Assembly: GCF_963169125.1 (NCBI RefSeq)
Contig: NC_084793.1
Coordinates: 45,627,578-45,691,577 of the forward strand
Direction: 5' to 3'
DNA length: 64,000 nt
From: Humulus lupulus
Lineage: Eukaryota > Streptophyta > Magnoliopsida > Rosales > Cannabaceae
A program made the translations under genes and the position numbers. Positions 52,237 to 62,520 of the stretch are shown in pieces. How positions within the stretch are numbered: the first letter of the stretch is position 1; the number at the start of each line of letters is the position of its first letter. Under the pieces are notes generated by a model. The model saw only the letters and a list, made by a program, of their open reading frames with translations, was not told the DNA's origin and searched no databases.

Positions 52237-53134
52237 TGTAACGTCCCAAAATTACCTAATAAGACTTAGTGCCTTGATTAGGGGGCAATGATGCCAATAT
52301 ATGTAATTATATATTTATTTGATATATTTGATTGTGATTATGTGAATTATGTGATAATATATAACTAGTGTGCATGTTTAGGGGTATTAAATATGCATGT
52401 GAGCCCGTTTCTTATTAGAAGGGCAACTTTTGTAATTTGACCTGTTATGAGCATAATTGTATGTATATGTGATATATGTGTGAGACCACATTATTATGTG
52501 ATTTTATTTGAGTTACTTGGCACGAGACGATCTCTGGGAGCAAGTTAGCGGGAAAGTCATAATGGGACCTAACACCCGACTCGGGGCGAGTCAAGGGTTA
52601 TTTTGGGTATTTGGTATTTAATTGGGTTATCGGGTAATGGGAATGAATAATTGGGGATATATTTGGAGTTAGTGAGTTTAGGAGGGAATACCGAAGAATT
52701 TGACCATTTTGCCTTCAAGGACGTTTTTGGTACCCGAGCCTCGGGATTAGCTTAAGTGAAACTTAAGCCTTAGGAAACATAAAGAAACACTCAGAAGATA
52801 TGCCGACTCACTCTTCCTTTCATCTTCTCTAAGCTTCTTTAAACTAGTGGTTGAAGAACTAAGGGAAATTTGGGCTAGAAACCAAAGAATTGAAGGCTGA
52901 GAATTGGAATTTGGATAGCTTGTGGTTAGGCGATCATCATTCACAGCTAAGGTAACATTTTAATCTCTGTGTTTAACTGAATCATGTTAGAATCATAGCT
53001 GTTCTTGAGGTGTTCTTGAACCTTTTAGCTCAAGAATTGTAATTGGTGTTTTGATGAGTTTTATAACTAGATTTTTGTTGGGTTTTGCAGTTGGAAAGAT
53101 GTTAGAACTATTGTGGTAATTGAATTATGGTTTT
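52237..53134 (+). repeat. Chromovirus LTR, left part, interrupted by E4
   Basis: Begins TGTAACGTCCCAAAATTACC and shares the plan of the E4 LTR: GAGACCACATTATTATGTG, GGCACGAGACGATCTCTGGG and a leader-like stretch with TTCATCTTCTCTAAGC. It breaks off at TTATGGTTTT where E4 begins. It is best read as the left part of an older LTR of a related family whose right part is 60966-62481, giving 2,414 bp in total, close to the 2,398 bp of the E4 LTR. Confidence 0.7.
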
Positions 53135-55532
53135 TGTAATGCCCCGAAATCCCTAATGTGGTTTAATGGCTGGATTAGTAGGCCTGGAAGGCCATAACTG
53201 TTTAATTATGCTATTAAATGATTATATGCATGTTTATGTGAATTATATTATAATATGATGTTAAATGCATACATGTGGGTCCACATTTCATTACAGGGGT
53301 GTTTTGGTAATTTGGCCCGTTGAGGGCGTACTTGTATATCTGTATGCATGTCGGTGACATATTGTTGAGACCACATTATAATGTGGGTTTGTTCGAGCTA
53401 TTCGGCATGAGACGATCTTGGAATATTAATTAGCGGTCTAGTCATAACAGGTGTAAGTTCGGGGCTCGGGATGAGTCTCGGGGTGATTTTAATGATTAGA
53501 GCGTTGCTGGGAATTAAAGGGTGACAGGATTTGAATTATTGATGTTTGAGATTATTGAGAATAGCGGGAATTGGAGAGCGTTAATTATGATTAACGAGAT
53601 AGGTGGGAAATACCAAATTTGCCCTTGGGAGCCTTTAGAAACCCTTAATTGACCTAGGGGTATTTTGGTCTTTTCACCCCTAGGATAGATATAAGCCATT
53701 TAAGGCTGTAGAAAGGTAGTGAAAAATAGAGCAACTTCAAGAGCTTTCCCGTACCTATTCTCCTTCAGTTTTCTTTGTGATTTTTGAGCCATTCTTGAGG
53801 ATTCAAGCTTGGGAAGTAAGTCTTGGGAGCTTGGGAGTGTGTTCCACCATTGTAGAGCATCATAATCTGAGCTTGAGGTAAGTTTCTAGCCATTTAAATC
53901 CTACTTTGCTCTGTTTTAGTTCTGGTTTTCAGCTGAGATTCCTAGGTTGGATGATTGGTTTTGTTGGGAGTTTTGGCTAGGGTTCTTGTGGTTGTGATGC
54001 TTGGGGTATGTGAGGATCGTTTTTTGGTTCATTTGGCATAAAAAATGAGGTTTGGAAGCATTGGAATCAGGTTGGAATTGAAGGAGTCGAAGAAGGAGGT
54101 TTCAGGGGAGAACTGTTCTGGGGGTAGCGCTATAGCGCCCATCAGAGGGCGCTGTAGCGCTACACAGGATTGTTGATGGGCGGTTTGGGGTTCTGAGTAT
54201 AGCGTTGGGGCACTGTTGAGCAGTGCTGTAGTGCTACTCTGTTCCTCCAGAATCCCGTTTTGAGGGTTTTTAAGGGTTTTTGGCTCGGGGTTTCAATCCT
54301 TAAGGCCTGGGATCGAATCTACTCACCGTGTGGGCATGTTTCGAGGTCCCGAGAGTGGGGTTTAGGTTAAGACCCTTTCATTGTATATTTTCATTAATGG
54401 AGGTTATAATTGGTTATGATTAGGTAATCGCTAAGGAATCAAAAGGTTGATCGTTCTTAGGAGTAGTTCTTATTATACCTCTCGCTCGAACCTGAGGTAA
54501 GAAAACTGCACCCTGTGTATATGACATGCATGATTGTTGTTGAGGCATGTTGGTTGATAAATGTGGACATTGATTGCATATTAAATGCTAGTGGATGTTG
54601 TTTACTTGTGTATGACACTGATTAGTCAGGGACGACACTGGTCGCGTATCACTGACCTAAGAGTCAGAAACGGCATAAGCGTCTTGAACGCAGGGCCGAA
54701 TGAAGATTAGATCTAATCGATATTAACGTTGAATGAATCTAAGGCATTAATGCTGGACCGACCCTAAGGTCGATGAAACTTATAAGCGCTTGGCTAGTCT
54801 AGGACTAGTTACTCAGAGCCAGGGCCTAAGGCCTGGTGACTGCTTGTCACATGGCTAGGGAACAATGTTCCATGGTTATGACTCTATGGTCATGAGGTAG
54901 GTTATGTTGGTGACTAGTCATCATGCACCTAACCTGTTTAGGCTAGTGAAAGGTTTCACTTATTTGTTAAGCCCTGGTGACCCTATCGTCACATGGCTAA
55001 AGGGAACTGAACCCACCTTAGTAACGTTTCCAATTGTCACTCCTCTATTTTGGACTGAAAGTCCTGAATGATTATTATGATCATTGTTGATATTATATTC
55101 ATGCGTTATTGTGTTTTCTTGCTGGGCCTTGGCTCATGGGTGCTATGTGGTGCAGGTAAAGGGAAAGAAAAGCTCACCCAACCTTGAGTGGAGAGCTTAG
55201 GTGGTGCTGTGTACATAAGCGACCACTTGACCACCACGACCAAGGAGTTCTCTGAGGAACTAGAGGTTTACCCTATTTTTCCCACTTAGGTCGATGGGTT
55301 TGTAAATTTGAAACAGTAATGACCATTTTGAGTTGTAAATAACTTGTAATAGTTTTTTTTATGGGCCCATGAACAGTTTTATGTATTAAATAAAATGTAT
55401 CCTTTCCTTTTTATTGGTTTTCCCCCTTAGCTTGTTAATAACACTTAGAAGCACATTTTTAACCAAAGGACTCGGGTAGCGAGTTAAATTTCTGGTTCAC
55501 CGTAACTGTTTTGGGGTAACCAGGGCGTTACA
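53135..55532 (+). repeat. E4 5' LTR
   Basis: 2,398 bp, begins TGTAATGCCCCGAAATCCC and ends GGGCGTTACA. The region 54620-55010 consists of imperfect repeats of words such as CTATGGTCA and ATGGCTAGGG, and CTTGCTGGGCCTTGGCTCA at 55119 is shared with the solo LTR at 38165. A short minus-strand frame at 53514-53699 is not a gene. Confidence 0.85.
54129..54242. repeat. Paired TAGCGCTATAGCGC cassette in the E4 LTR
   Basis: TAGCGCTATAGCGCCC and GGCGCTGTAGCGCTAC (54129-54173) form one pair. After about 35 bp a degenerate second pair follows: TATAGCGTTGGGGCACTG and CAGTGCTGTAGTGCTAC (54199-54237). The order is pair, spacer, pair, as in the solo LTR at 38599 and the LTR at 60975, but with a different motif. 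Confidence 0.8.
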
Positions 55533-55535
55533 ACT

Positions 55536-55547
55536 TGGTATCAGAGC
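55536..55547 (+). promoter_or_regulatory. E4 primer-binding site (initiator tRNA-Met)
   Basis: TGGTATCAGAGC, three bases after the LTR end, is the standard complement of the 3' end of the initiator Met tRNA used by many plant Ty3/gypsy and Ty1/copia elements. Confidence 0.9.
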
Positions 55548-55977
55548 GTGCCAAGGTTAAGGTTCTTGTAGACTGGCTGGGCATGTACACACATCATTGA
55601 AGTCAAGCTCGACTCATGGTTTGGTAATTATTTATGTAGTTATATGTATAATTGCTTAAATATAATATATATGCTTTACCTGTACGCATAAGATACCATG
55701 TTAAACCTGTGCCCTGAAATATTATATCCTCAGCAACTGTGTGCTAAATAGTACTGAGATTGCTGGAACATACTAATTGGTATTGTTGATTGTGAATTAT
55801 TATGTGATACATGCTAAGTGCTAAATGCTATAAACATATACCTGCTTGTATAATTGTATGACTGTAGAATATGATAATTGTCTGCTTATTCTTGGATCAT
55901 AAGGCAGCAAGAGGTTTAGTTATTACTACCTGACTGGCCGTATTGATCATTGTTTCAGCAAGGTATTAGTGATAAGA
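55548..55977 (+). other. E4 untranslated leader
   Basis: 430 bp between the primer-binding site and the gag ATG at 55978. AT-rich; no open frame or structure is recognised. Confidence 0.6.
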
Positions 55978-57111
55978 ATGAATCCATGGCAGATAGATAC
56001 TTCAGCTGGCCAGAGTGATCAAGGCCAGAATAATAATAGTCAGGGTCAGGAGAATGACCAGTCACAGATTCCACAACCAACTCCTGTAAACTGGCAGCAA
56101 ATAGTTAGTGATCTGCAGGTAACAGTGTGGAGCCAGGGAGAAGAGCTTCATCTCTTGAAACAATAGCAAGCACCTGCAGTGGCCAGTGTATCAGAGGCAC
56201 CTCTTGTGTCGGTGCCAGCAGCAGAGCAGTTGCCCGAGGTTGAAAATAAATGGGAGCCTCTTTATGAAAGGTTCAGGAAGTAGCAACCTCTAGTTTTTGA
56301 GGGCAGTGCAGATCCTACCAAGGCAGAGCAATGGATGAGTATGATTACCACCATCCTAGATTTCATGAGGGTGACTGGTAATGAGAGGGTGGCCTGTGCC
56401 ACTTATATGTTTTGGGAGGATGCCCGAATTTTGTGGGAGGTTATTACCCAGACCAGAAATGTTAATGCCCTGAATTGGGAAGAGTTTTAGACTCTATTCA
56501 ACGAGAAATATTACAATGATGCCATTAGGGCAGCTAAAGCTGAGGAGTTTATTAGGCTACTTCAGGGAAATTTGTCAGTCACTGAGTATGCCTTAAAGTT
56601 TGATCATTTGGCGAAATTTTCCATGGAGCTGGTGCCCACTGATGGGACCAGAAGAGAGAGATTTCTTCAGGATGTACGTATTACCACTGTGGCTGGGGTT
56701 ACTACCTATGCACCGGTGGTTGAGAAGGCACTCACAGCTGAGAGTGAAGAGAACAAGATCTGGCGAGACAATGCAACCAGAAAAGAGTTCAGGAGGACAG
56801 GTCCTCCATTTGTGGGTTCTGGTAGGGGTGTAGGCCCCAGTGAGCAGAAGAGGAAGGTTCCTGACACCTTCCCAGTTCCAGGTCCTGATAGGCGGCCCCG
56901 TTGTATTTCAATGGGTCGTCCAAGTGGTAATGAAGCCTGGAAGTGTTATCCTGAATGCCCTAGGTGTAAGAGGCGTCATTTGGGAGAGTGTAGAGCAAGG
57001 CCTGCTTCTCATGTGAAGCAGTGGGCCATCTTAAAAAGGATTGCCCTAAGATCAGAAAAGAAGAACCCAGGAAAGCGGACAGCTCGGCCCCAGCTCGAGT
57101 GTTCGCGTTGA
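55978..57111 (+). pseudogene. E4 gag with zinc knuckles
   Basis: Starts MNPWQIDTSAGQSDQGQNNN. TAG stops lie at 56164, 56281 and 56488. The first two fit CAG changed to TAG. The capsid core includes FEGSADPTKAEQWMSMI, FNEKYYNDAIRAAKAEEFIR and LSVTEYALKFDHLAKFS. Near the end is the knuckle CPRCKRRHLGEC, after which the frame shifts. A second knuckle-like GHLKKDCPK lies in the next frame (57021). Apart from the stops and the shift, the protein is nearly full length. Confidence 0.85.
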
Positions 57112-58325
57112 CACAAGCAGAAGCTGAGGCTTCTCCCTCAGTTGTTACAGGTCAGCTTCTTAGTGCTGGAACCCCTTATAATGTATTGATTTATTCTGGT
57201 GCTACACACTCTTTTGTTGCTAGTAGTATTATTGATAGATTGTGTAGACCCTATGATTTTTATGCTGTGGGGTTTGGAACTTTGTTACCCACTAGAGAGT
57301 TAGTGGTATCTAGGAGATGGGTCAGATCCTTGCCAGTGACAGTGGAGGGCAGAGAATTGTTAGTGGACTTGATAGAGTTGGTTATGACTGACTTTGATAT
57401 GATATTGGGTATGGATTGGTTGGCAAAGTATGGGGAAACCATTGATTGCAGAAGGAAGATGGTCACCTTTGAGCCTAAAGGTGAGGATCCTTTTGTGTTT
57501 GTTGGTCCTGTGCATAGACCTCGCATACCTATGATTTCTGTATTGAGGGCTAGGGATTTATTGCAAGGAGGTTGCATAAGATTCTTAGCCAGTGTGGTTG
57601 ATACCACTCAGGTCGTGCCAGTGAGACCAGAAGATACCAGACTTGTTTGTGAATTTCTGGATGTGTTTCCAGAAGATTTGCCAGGGTTGCCACTGCACAG
57701 AGAAATTGAGTTCGTTATAGAACTGGCACCAGGGACGGAGCCAGTGTCTAGAGAACCTTACAGAATGGCCCCAGCTGAGTTGAAAGAATTAAAGGTACAG
57801 TTGCAGGAACTGTTAGATTTGGGTTTTATCAGACCTAGTTTCTCACCTTGGGGTGCGCCAGTTCTATTTGTAAAGAAGGATGGTTCTCTGAGGATGTGTA
57901 TTGATTACAGAGAATTGAATAAGTTGAAAATTAAGAATAAGTATCCTTTGCCAAGGATAGATGATCTGTTTGATCAGTTGCAAGGTAAAAAGGTATTCTC
58001 AAAGATTGACCTTCGTTCTGGTTATCATCAGTTCAGGGTCAAGGAGGGAGATATACCGAAGACTGCTTTTCGTACCAGGTATGGGCATTATGAGTTCTTA
58101 GTTATGTCTTTTGGATTGACTAATGCCCCTACTGCTTTTATGGATTTGATGAATCGAATGTTTAAGGATTATCTGGACCAGTTTGTGATCGTCTTCATCG
58201 ATGATATTTTGGTATATTCTCAGTCTGAGTCAGAGCATAAGCAGCATTTGAGGTTGGTTCTGCAGAGACCGAGGGAGCACAGACTGTTTGCCAAGTTCAA
58301 GAAATGTGAGTTCTGGTTATCTTAG
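57021..58325 (+). pseudogene. E4 protease and reverse transcriptase
   Basis: One 434-codon frame. The protease has [15 protein letters not shown] where DSGATHSF is expected, so the catalytic Asp is Tyr and protease activity should be lost. The RT has [66 protein letters not shown] and the intact active site FIDDILVYS. It ends at TAG 58323 (EFWLS*VSFLGH), where CAG is likely. Confidence 0.88.
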
Positions 58326-59236
58326 GTATCCTTTCTTGGGCACATTGTCAGTAAGGAGGGAATTAAGGTAGATCCAGCAAAGGTTGAAGCGGTCAGAGAT
58401 TGGCCAAGGCCAAAGAATGCTTCTGAGGTTAGAAGTTTCCTTAGATTGGCAGGTTATTATAGGCATTTCATGGAAGGGTTCTCAAAGATTGCTACTGCAT
58501 TGACTGAGCTGACACGCAAGAGTCAGAAATTTGTGTGGTCAGATAGATGTGAGAACAGCTTCCAGGAACTGAAATAGTGATTGATTACAACCCCGATTTT
58601 GAGTCTTCCAACAGATCAGGAGAAGTTTGTGATTTACTGCGATGCTTCTCATCAGGGTTTGGGCTGTGTTCTGATGTAATCGGAAAAGGTAATTGCTTAT
58701 GCTTCATGCCAGTTGAAGGAGTATGAAAAGAGATATCCCACTCATGATTTAGAGTTGGCGGCTGTGGTCTTTGCTTTAAAGATATGGAGGCATTATCTTT
58801 ATGGAGAGAAGTGTGATATCTATACAGACCACAAGAGCCTGAAATACTTTTTCACCCAAAAGGATTTGAATATGAGGCAAAGGCGTTGGCTGGAGTCAGT
58901 AAAAGATTATGATTGTGAGATTTTGTATCATCCAGGAAAGGCCAATGTGGTAGCTGATGCTTTAAGCCAGAAGGGTCCGGGATAGATTTATGGTATGAGG
59001 CTGATAGCCAGGGAGTTAGCAGATGATATGACCAGAGCTGGTATAGAGTTGCTGGTGGGCCAGTTGGCTAATATTACGCTACAGTCTACACTATTGGAGA
59101 GAATCAAAGAGGGTCAGTTAAGTGATTCACAGCTGATCAAGATCAGGGAGGATGTCTTAGCTGGAGCATCCAGAGATTATATAGTGTTTGATTTGGACTT
59201 GTTGAGATACAAGGGGCGGTTCTGTTAGACACTGCT
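58326..59236 (+). pseudogene. E4 end of RT, RNase H and start of integrase
   Basis: RT thumb ([32 protein letters not shown]), RNase H ([70 protein letters not shown]) and the spacer to integrase. Stops at 58575 and 58578 (TAG TGA, likely CAG CGA), 58677 (TAA, likely CAA), 58983 (TAG, likely CAG) and 59226. The RNase H catalytic residues D, E and D are visible. Confidence 0.87.
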
Positions 59237-60492
59237 TTGAGGCGAGAGATTCTGGATGAATCTCATACTACACCTTACTCTTTGCATCCAGGCACCACGA
59301 AGATGTTTCAGGATGTGAGATCGTTGTATTGGTGGCCGGGGATGAAAAGAGATGTAGTGGAGTATGTGGCTAAGTGCTTGACATGTCAACAGGTCAAGGC
59401 TGAGCATCAAAGGCCGGTAGGGTTATTGCAGCCTCTGGATATCCCAGAGTGGAAGTGGGAGGACATCACGATGGATTTCATGGTGGGCTTACCCAAGACT
59501 GTTGGTCAGCATGATTCTATTTGGGTGATAGTGGATCGCTACACCAAGTCAGCTCACTTTTTGCCAGTGAGGACTACATACATAGTTGACGAGTATGCAG
59601 ATCTCTATGTGAGAGAGATCATGCGCCTTCATGGAGCGCCAAGGTCGATTGTGTCAGATCGGGACCCTACCTTTACTTCCAAGTTCTGGGGAAGTTTGCA
59701 GAAGGCCATGGGGAAACAATTGAAGTTCAGTACTGCTTATCATCCTCAGACAGATGGGAAATCTGAGAGGACGATCCAGATATTGGAAGACATGATGCTG
59801 GCATGTGTGCTGGACTTTGGTGGATCTTGGAGTAAGTATCTACCTTTGATACAGTTTTCCTACAACAACAGTTATCAGTCTACCATTGGAATTGCACCTT
59901 ATGAGATGTTGTATGGTAGGAAGTGTAGGTCTCCCATTCATTGGGATGAGGTAGGTGAAAGGAGATACTTGGGTCCTGAGGCAGCTCAGAGGACCAGTGA
60001 GGCCATTGAGAAGATTAGAGCTCGGATGCTTGCTTCTCAGAGTAGGCAGAAAAGTTATGTAGATCCCAAGCGCAGGAACGTGGAGTTCCAAGTAGGAGAC
60101 TATGTCTTCCTTAGAGTCTCGCCATGGAAAGGGTTGAGAAGGTTTGGGAAGAAGGGCAAGCTGAGTCCTAGATTTGTAGGTCCATTTGAGATCCTGGAGA
60201 GGGTTGGTCAAGTGGCTTACTGATTGGCTTTGCCTCCAACGTTGTCAGTCGTGCATAATGTATTTCATGTTTCAGCTCTTCGGAGGTATGTATCTGATGT
60301 GAATCATATTTTGAGCTATTAAGATCTGGAGCTTGAGCCAGATCTCTCCTTTGAGGAGCAGCCAATTCAGATACTTGACAGAAAGGATAAGGTCCTAAGG
60401 AATAAGACGATACCTTTGGTTAAGGTATTGTGGAGGAACATTAAGGTCGAGGAAGCGACCTGGGAGCTGGAGTCAGTATCCCGACCTGTTTA
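59237..60492 (+). pseudogene. E4 integrase with chromodomain-like end
   Basis: A 328-codon frame has HPGTTKMFQDVRSLYWWPGM and CLTCQQVKAEHQRP (zinc-binding), and the core with TMDFMVGLPKT, SDRDPTFTSKFWGSLQ and HPQTDGKSERTIQ, so D, D and E are intact. GPFEILERVGQVAY ends at a TGA (60222) that fits CGA changed by C-to-T. After another stop (60319) the chromodomain-like tail reads FEEQPIQILDRKDKVLRNKT and VLWRNIKVEEATWELES, ending at TAG 60490. A chromodomain directs integration to modified histones in this clade. Confidence 0.88.
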
Positions 60493-60533
60493 GGGAAATT
60501 TCGAAGACGAAATTTCTGTAAGGAGGGGATAGT

Positions 60534-60965
60534 TGTAATGCCCTGAAATCCCTAATGCGGTTTAATGGCTGGATTAGTAGGCCGGGGGGGGGGGGGGCAT
60601 AACTATTTAATTATGCCATTAAATGATTATATGCATGTTTATGTGAATTATATTATAATATGATGTTAAATGCATGCATGTGGGTCCACATTTCATTACA
60701 GGGGTGTTTTGGTAATTTGGCCCGTTGAGGGCGTACTTGTATATCTATATCCATGTCAGTGACATATTTTTGAGACCACATTATAATTTGGGTTTGTTCG
60801 AGCTATTCGACATGAGACGATCTTAGAATATCTATTAGCGGTCTAGTCATAACAGGTTTAAGTTCGGGGCTCGGGATAAGTCTCGGGGTGATTTTAATGA
60901 TTAGAGCGTTGCCGGGAATTAAAGGGTAACGGGATTTGAATTATTGATGTTTGAGATTATTGAGG
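60534..60965 (+). repeat. E4 3' LTR, truncated
   Basis: Matches the first 430 bp of the 5' LTR (TGTAATGCCCTGAAATCCC to TTGAGATTATTGAG) and then stops matching abruptly. It has a run of 14 G at 60584-60597 where the 5' LTR reads CTGGAAGG. About 1,960 bp of the expected LTR are missing. Confidence 0.8.
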
Positions 60966-62481
60966 GGCCGCGACTCAGCTGAACCCAGAGCCCAGGGAGG
61001 CGCATTGCGACCCTCTTGTGCAGGTCGCGACCCGCATCCTTTTGGTAGAGGGGGAGGGCCTCAGATTTGAAGGGGAGTGCTGCAACCCTCAAGGGTAGGT
61101 CACGGCCCGCCTGGACAATTTTGACCTTAGGGAGTTTTTAATGACGGACACCTTTTCCTTAGGGCTCAGGATCGATTCCACTACCCGATTTAGTGGAATT
61201 CGAGGCCCCGAAGGCTAGGACTCGGTTCGGAAGCCTTTATTTGATCGTTATTGTTGGAATCCTATATTATGGTTGTGACTAGGTTATTGCTATAGGCTCG
61301 GAACCAGGATCGTACTTGATGGTCGTCCTTATTTTACGCTATACTCAGACCTGAGGTAAGAAAACTGCACCCAATATGTGTTATATGTGACCAGGGCTTG
61401 ACCCAACTGTTATCAATAATTATGATTGGGGCTTGGGGCCCTGAGAACGTTTATGTTTAAGCTATTGTTTCACATGTTGATTGATCCTACTTGAATATTC
61501 GATACATGCTTAAGTGTTTCATGTTTGTTGCATGGATTTTGTGGTTAGGGCCTGAGGCCCCGTTAAATAGGTGTGATTAGTATTGTGAGTACTGTTACTC
61601 GATGGTGTTATGTGATTAACATGCATGCATACTCGTTTTGTTGGGATATGCTATTCATATATGTTTTTGTATTGAAGTTTGAATACCTGGATCAGGGCTT
61701 GACTTATTAGCCAAGGACGGCAAAAGCGCGTTGCACGCTGGTCGAAAGGCTTAGGCCTAAATCATCAACGTACTATTACGTTGGCTGACCCTATGGTCGT
61801 TAGAAAACCAAAGGTGTTGGGATAGCTCTATGGTTAGTTACTCAGAGCTAAGGGCGAGGGCCCTAGGTGACTCTATGGTCACATAGCTAGGGCATGGGCC
61901 CCGGGGTTGGCTCTATGGTCAACTGTTTAGGGCAGTGGCCCCAAATTGGTCCAATGACCATTTATTTGTAATTGAATGACTGTATATGTACGTTATTATT
62001 GTTGGACATGCTAGATAAGTATCCAGGAATTTGTATTGTTCTGTTTATGCACATGTAAAGTTTTCTTGCTGAGTCTTGGTTCACGGGTGCTTTGTGATGC
62101 AGGTAAGAGGAAGGGAAAGCTTGACCAGCCATGAGTTGGAGAGCTTCGGTGGTGGTGTGTACATATGCGGCTGCTCGACCACCATGGCTGAGGGTATCTA
62201 AGAGGAACTAGGGTTGTATCCCTATTTTTGCCGCTTTAGTTGGTTGGATGTAATTTTTCATATACCTACACTTCTTTAAGTATTTGGTTGTAATATTTTG
62301 GGATCCCACAAATATATGAAAGTTTTTTAAAATAAAATTCAACGGTTCCTTTGACTAACAATTAAAACCCTAACCCTTGACATTAACCATAGTTACAGTT
62401 TTAAGCCAAGTGACTTGATTAGCAAGTCCGACACAATTTAAAATACATAGTGTAACAGTCCTGGATTATGAGGACATTACA
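60966..62481 (+). repeat. Chromovirus LTR, right part of the interrupted older LTR
   Basis: Begins at a GC-rich block and shares with the E4 LTR the words CAGGATCGATTCC, GACCTGAGGTAAGAAAACTGC, TTTTCTTGCTGAGTCTTGG and GGTGCTTTGTGATGCAGG, in the same order. It ends GAGGACATTACA, typical of this LTR group. The following five bases, AAAAT, differ at one position from GAAAT at 52232. Together with 52237-53134 it gives one LTR of normal length. No coding frame. Confidence 0.7.
60977..61115. repeat. Paired GCGACCC / GTCGCGACCCGC cassette
   Basis: GCATTGCGACCCTC with GTCGCGACCCGC (about 61002-61036), and again GTGCTGCAACCCTC with GTCACGGCCCGC (about 61077-61110), form two copies of a roughly 34-bp unit separated by about 40 bp. 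The plan is pair, spacer, pair, as in 38599-38728 and 54129-54242. Confidence 0.75.
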
Positions 62482-62520
62482 AAAATTAAAAATAACTAAA
62501 ATATTATATATTATTTTATT
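62482..62520. other. Short AT-rich spacer
   Basis: 39 bp of A/T-rich sequence between the chromovirus LTR and E5. TTATT at 62516-62520 is the left target-site candidate of E5, whose right copy lies outside the window. Confidence 0.6.

Larger units (their letters stand above)
53135..60965 (+). mobile_element. E4: Ty3/gypsy chromovirus (Tekay/Del type), 3' LTR truncated
   Basis: 5' LTR 53135-55532, tRNA-iMet primer-binding site 55536-55547 (TGGTATCAGAGC), gag 55978-57100, protease, reverse transcriptase, RNase H, integrase and a chromodomain-like end to 60492. The polypurine tract is AAGGAGGGGATAG (60520-60532) and the 3' LTR starts at 60534. Only about 430 bp of the 3' LTR remain. Lineage assignment rests on the long LTR, the iMet primer, domain order and the chromodomain. 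The element lies within an older related LTR. Target duplications cannot be confirmed because the 3' end is lost. Confidence 0.9.

Noticed and set aside
38599..61115. LTR motif cassettes as one dispersed mobile insertion
   Set aside because: The three cassettes have different motif sequences and no shared borders, so a single inserted element does not explain them.
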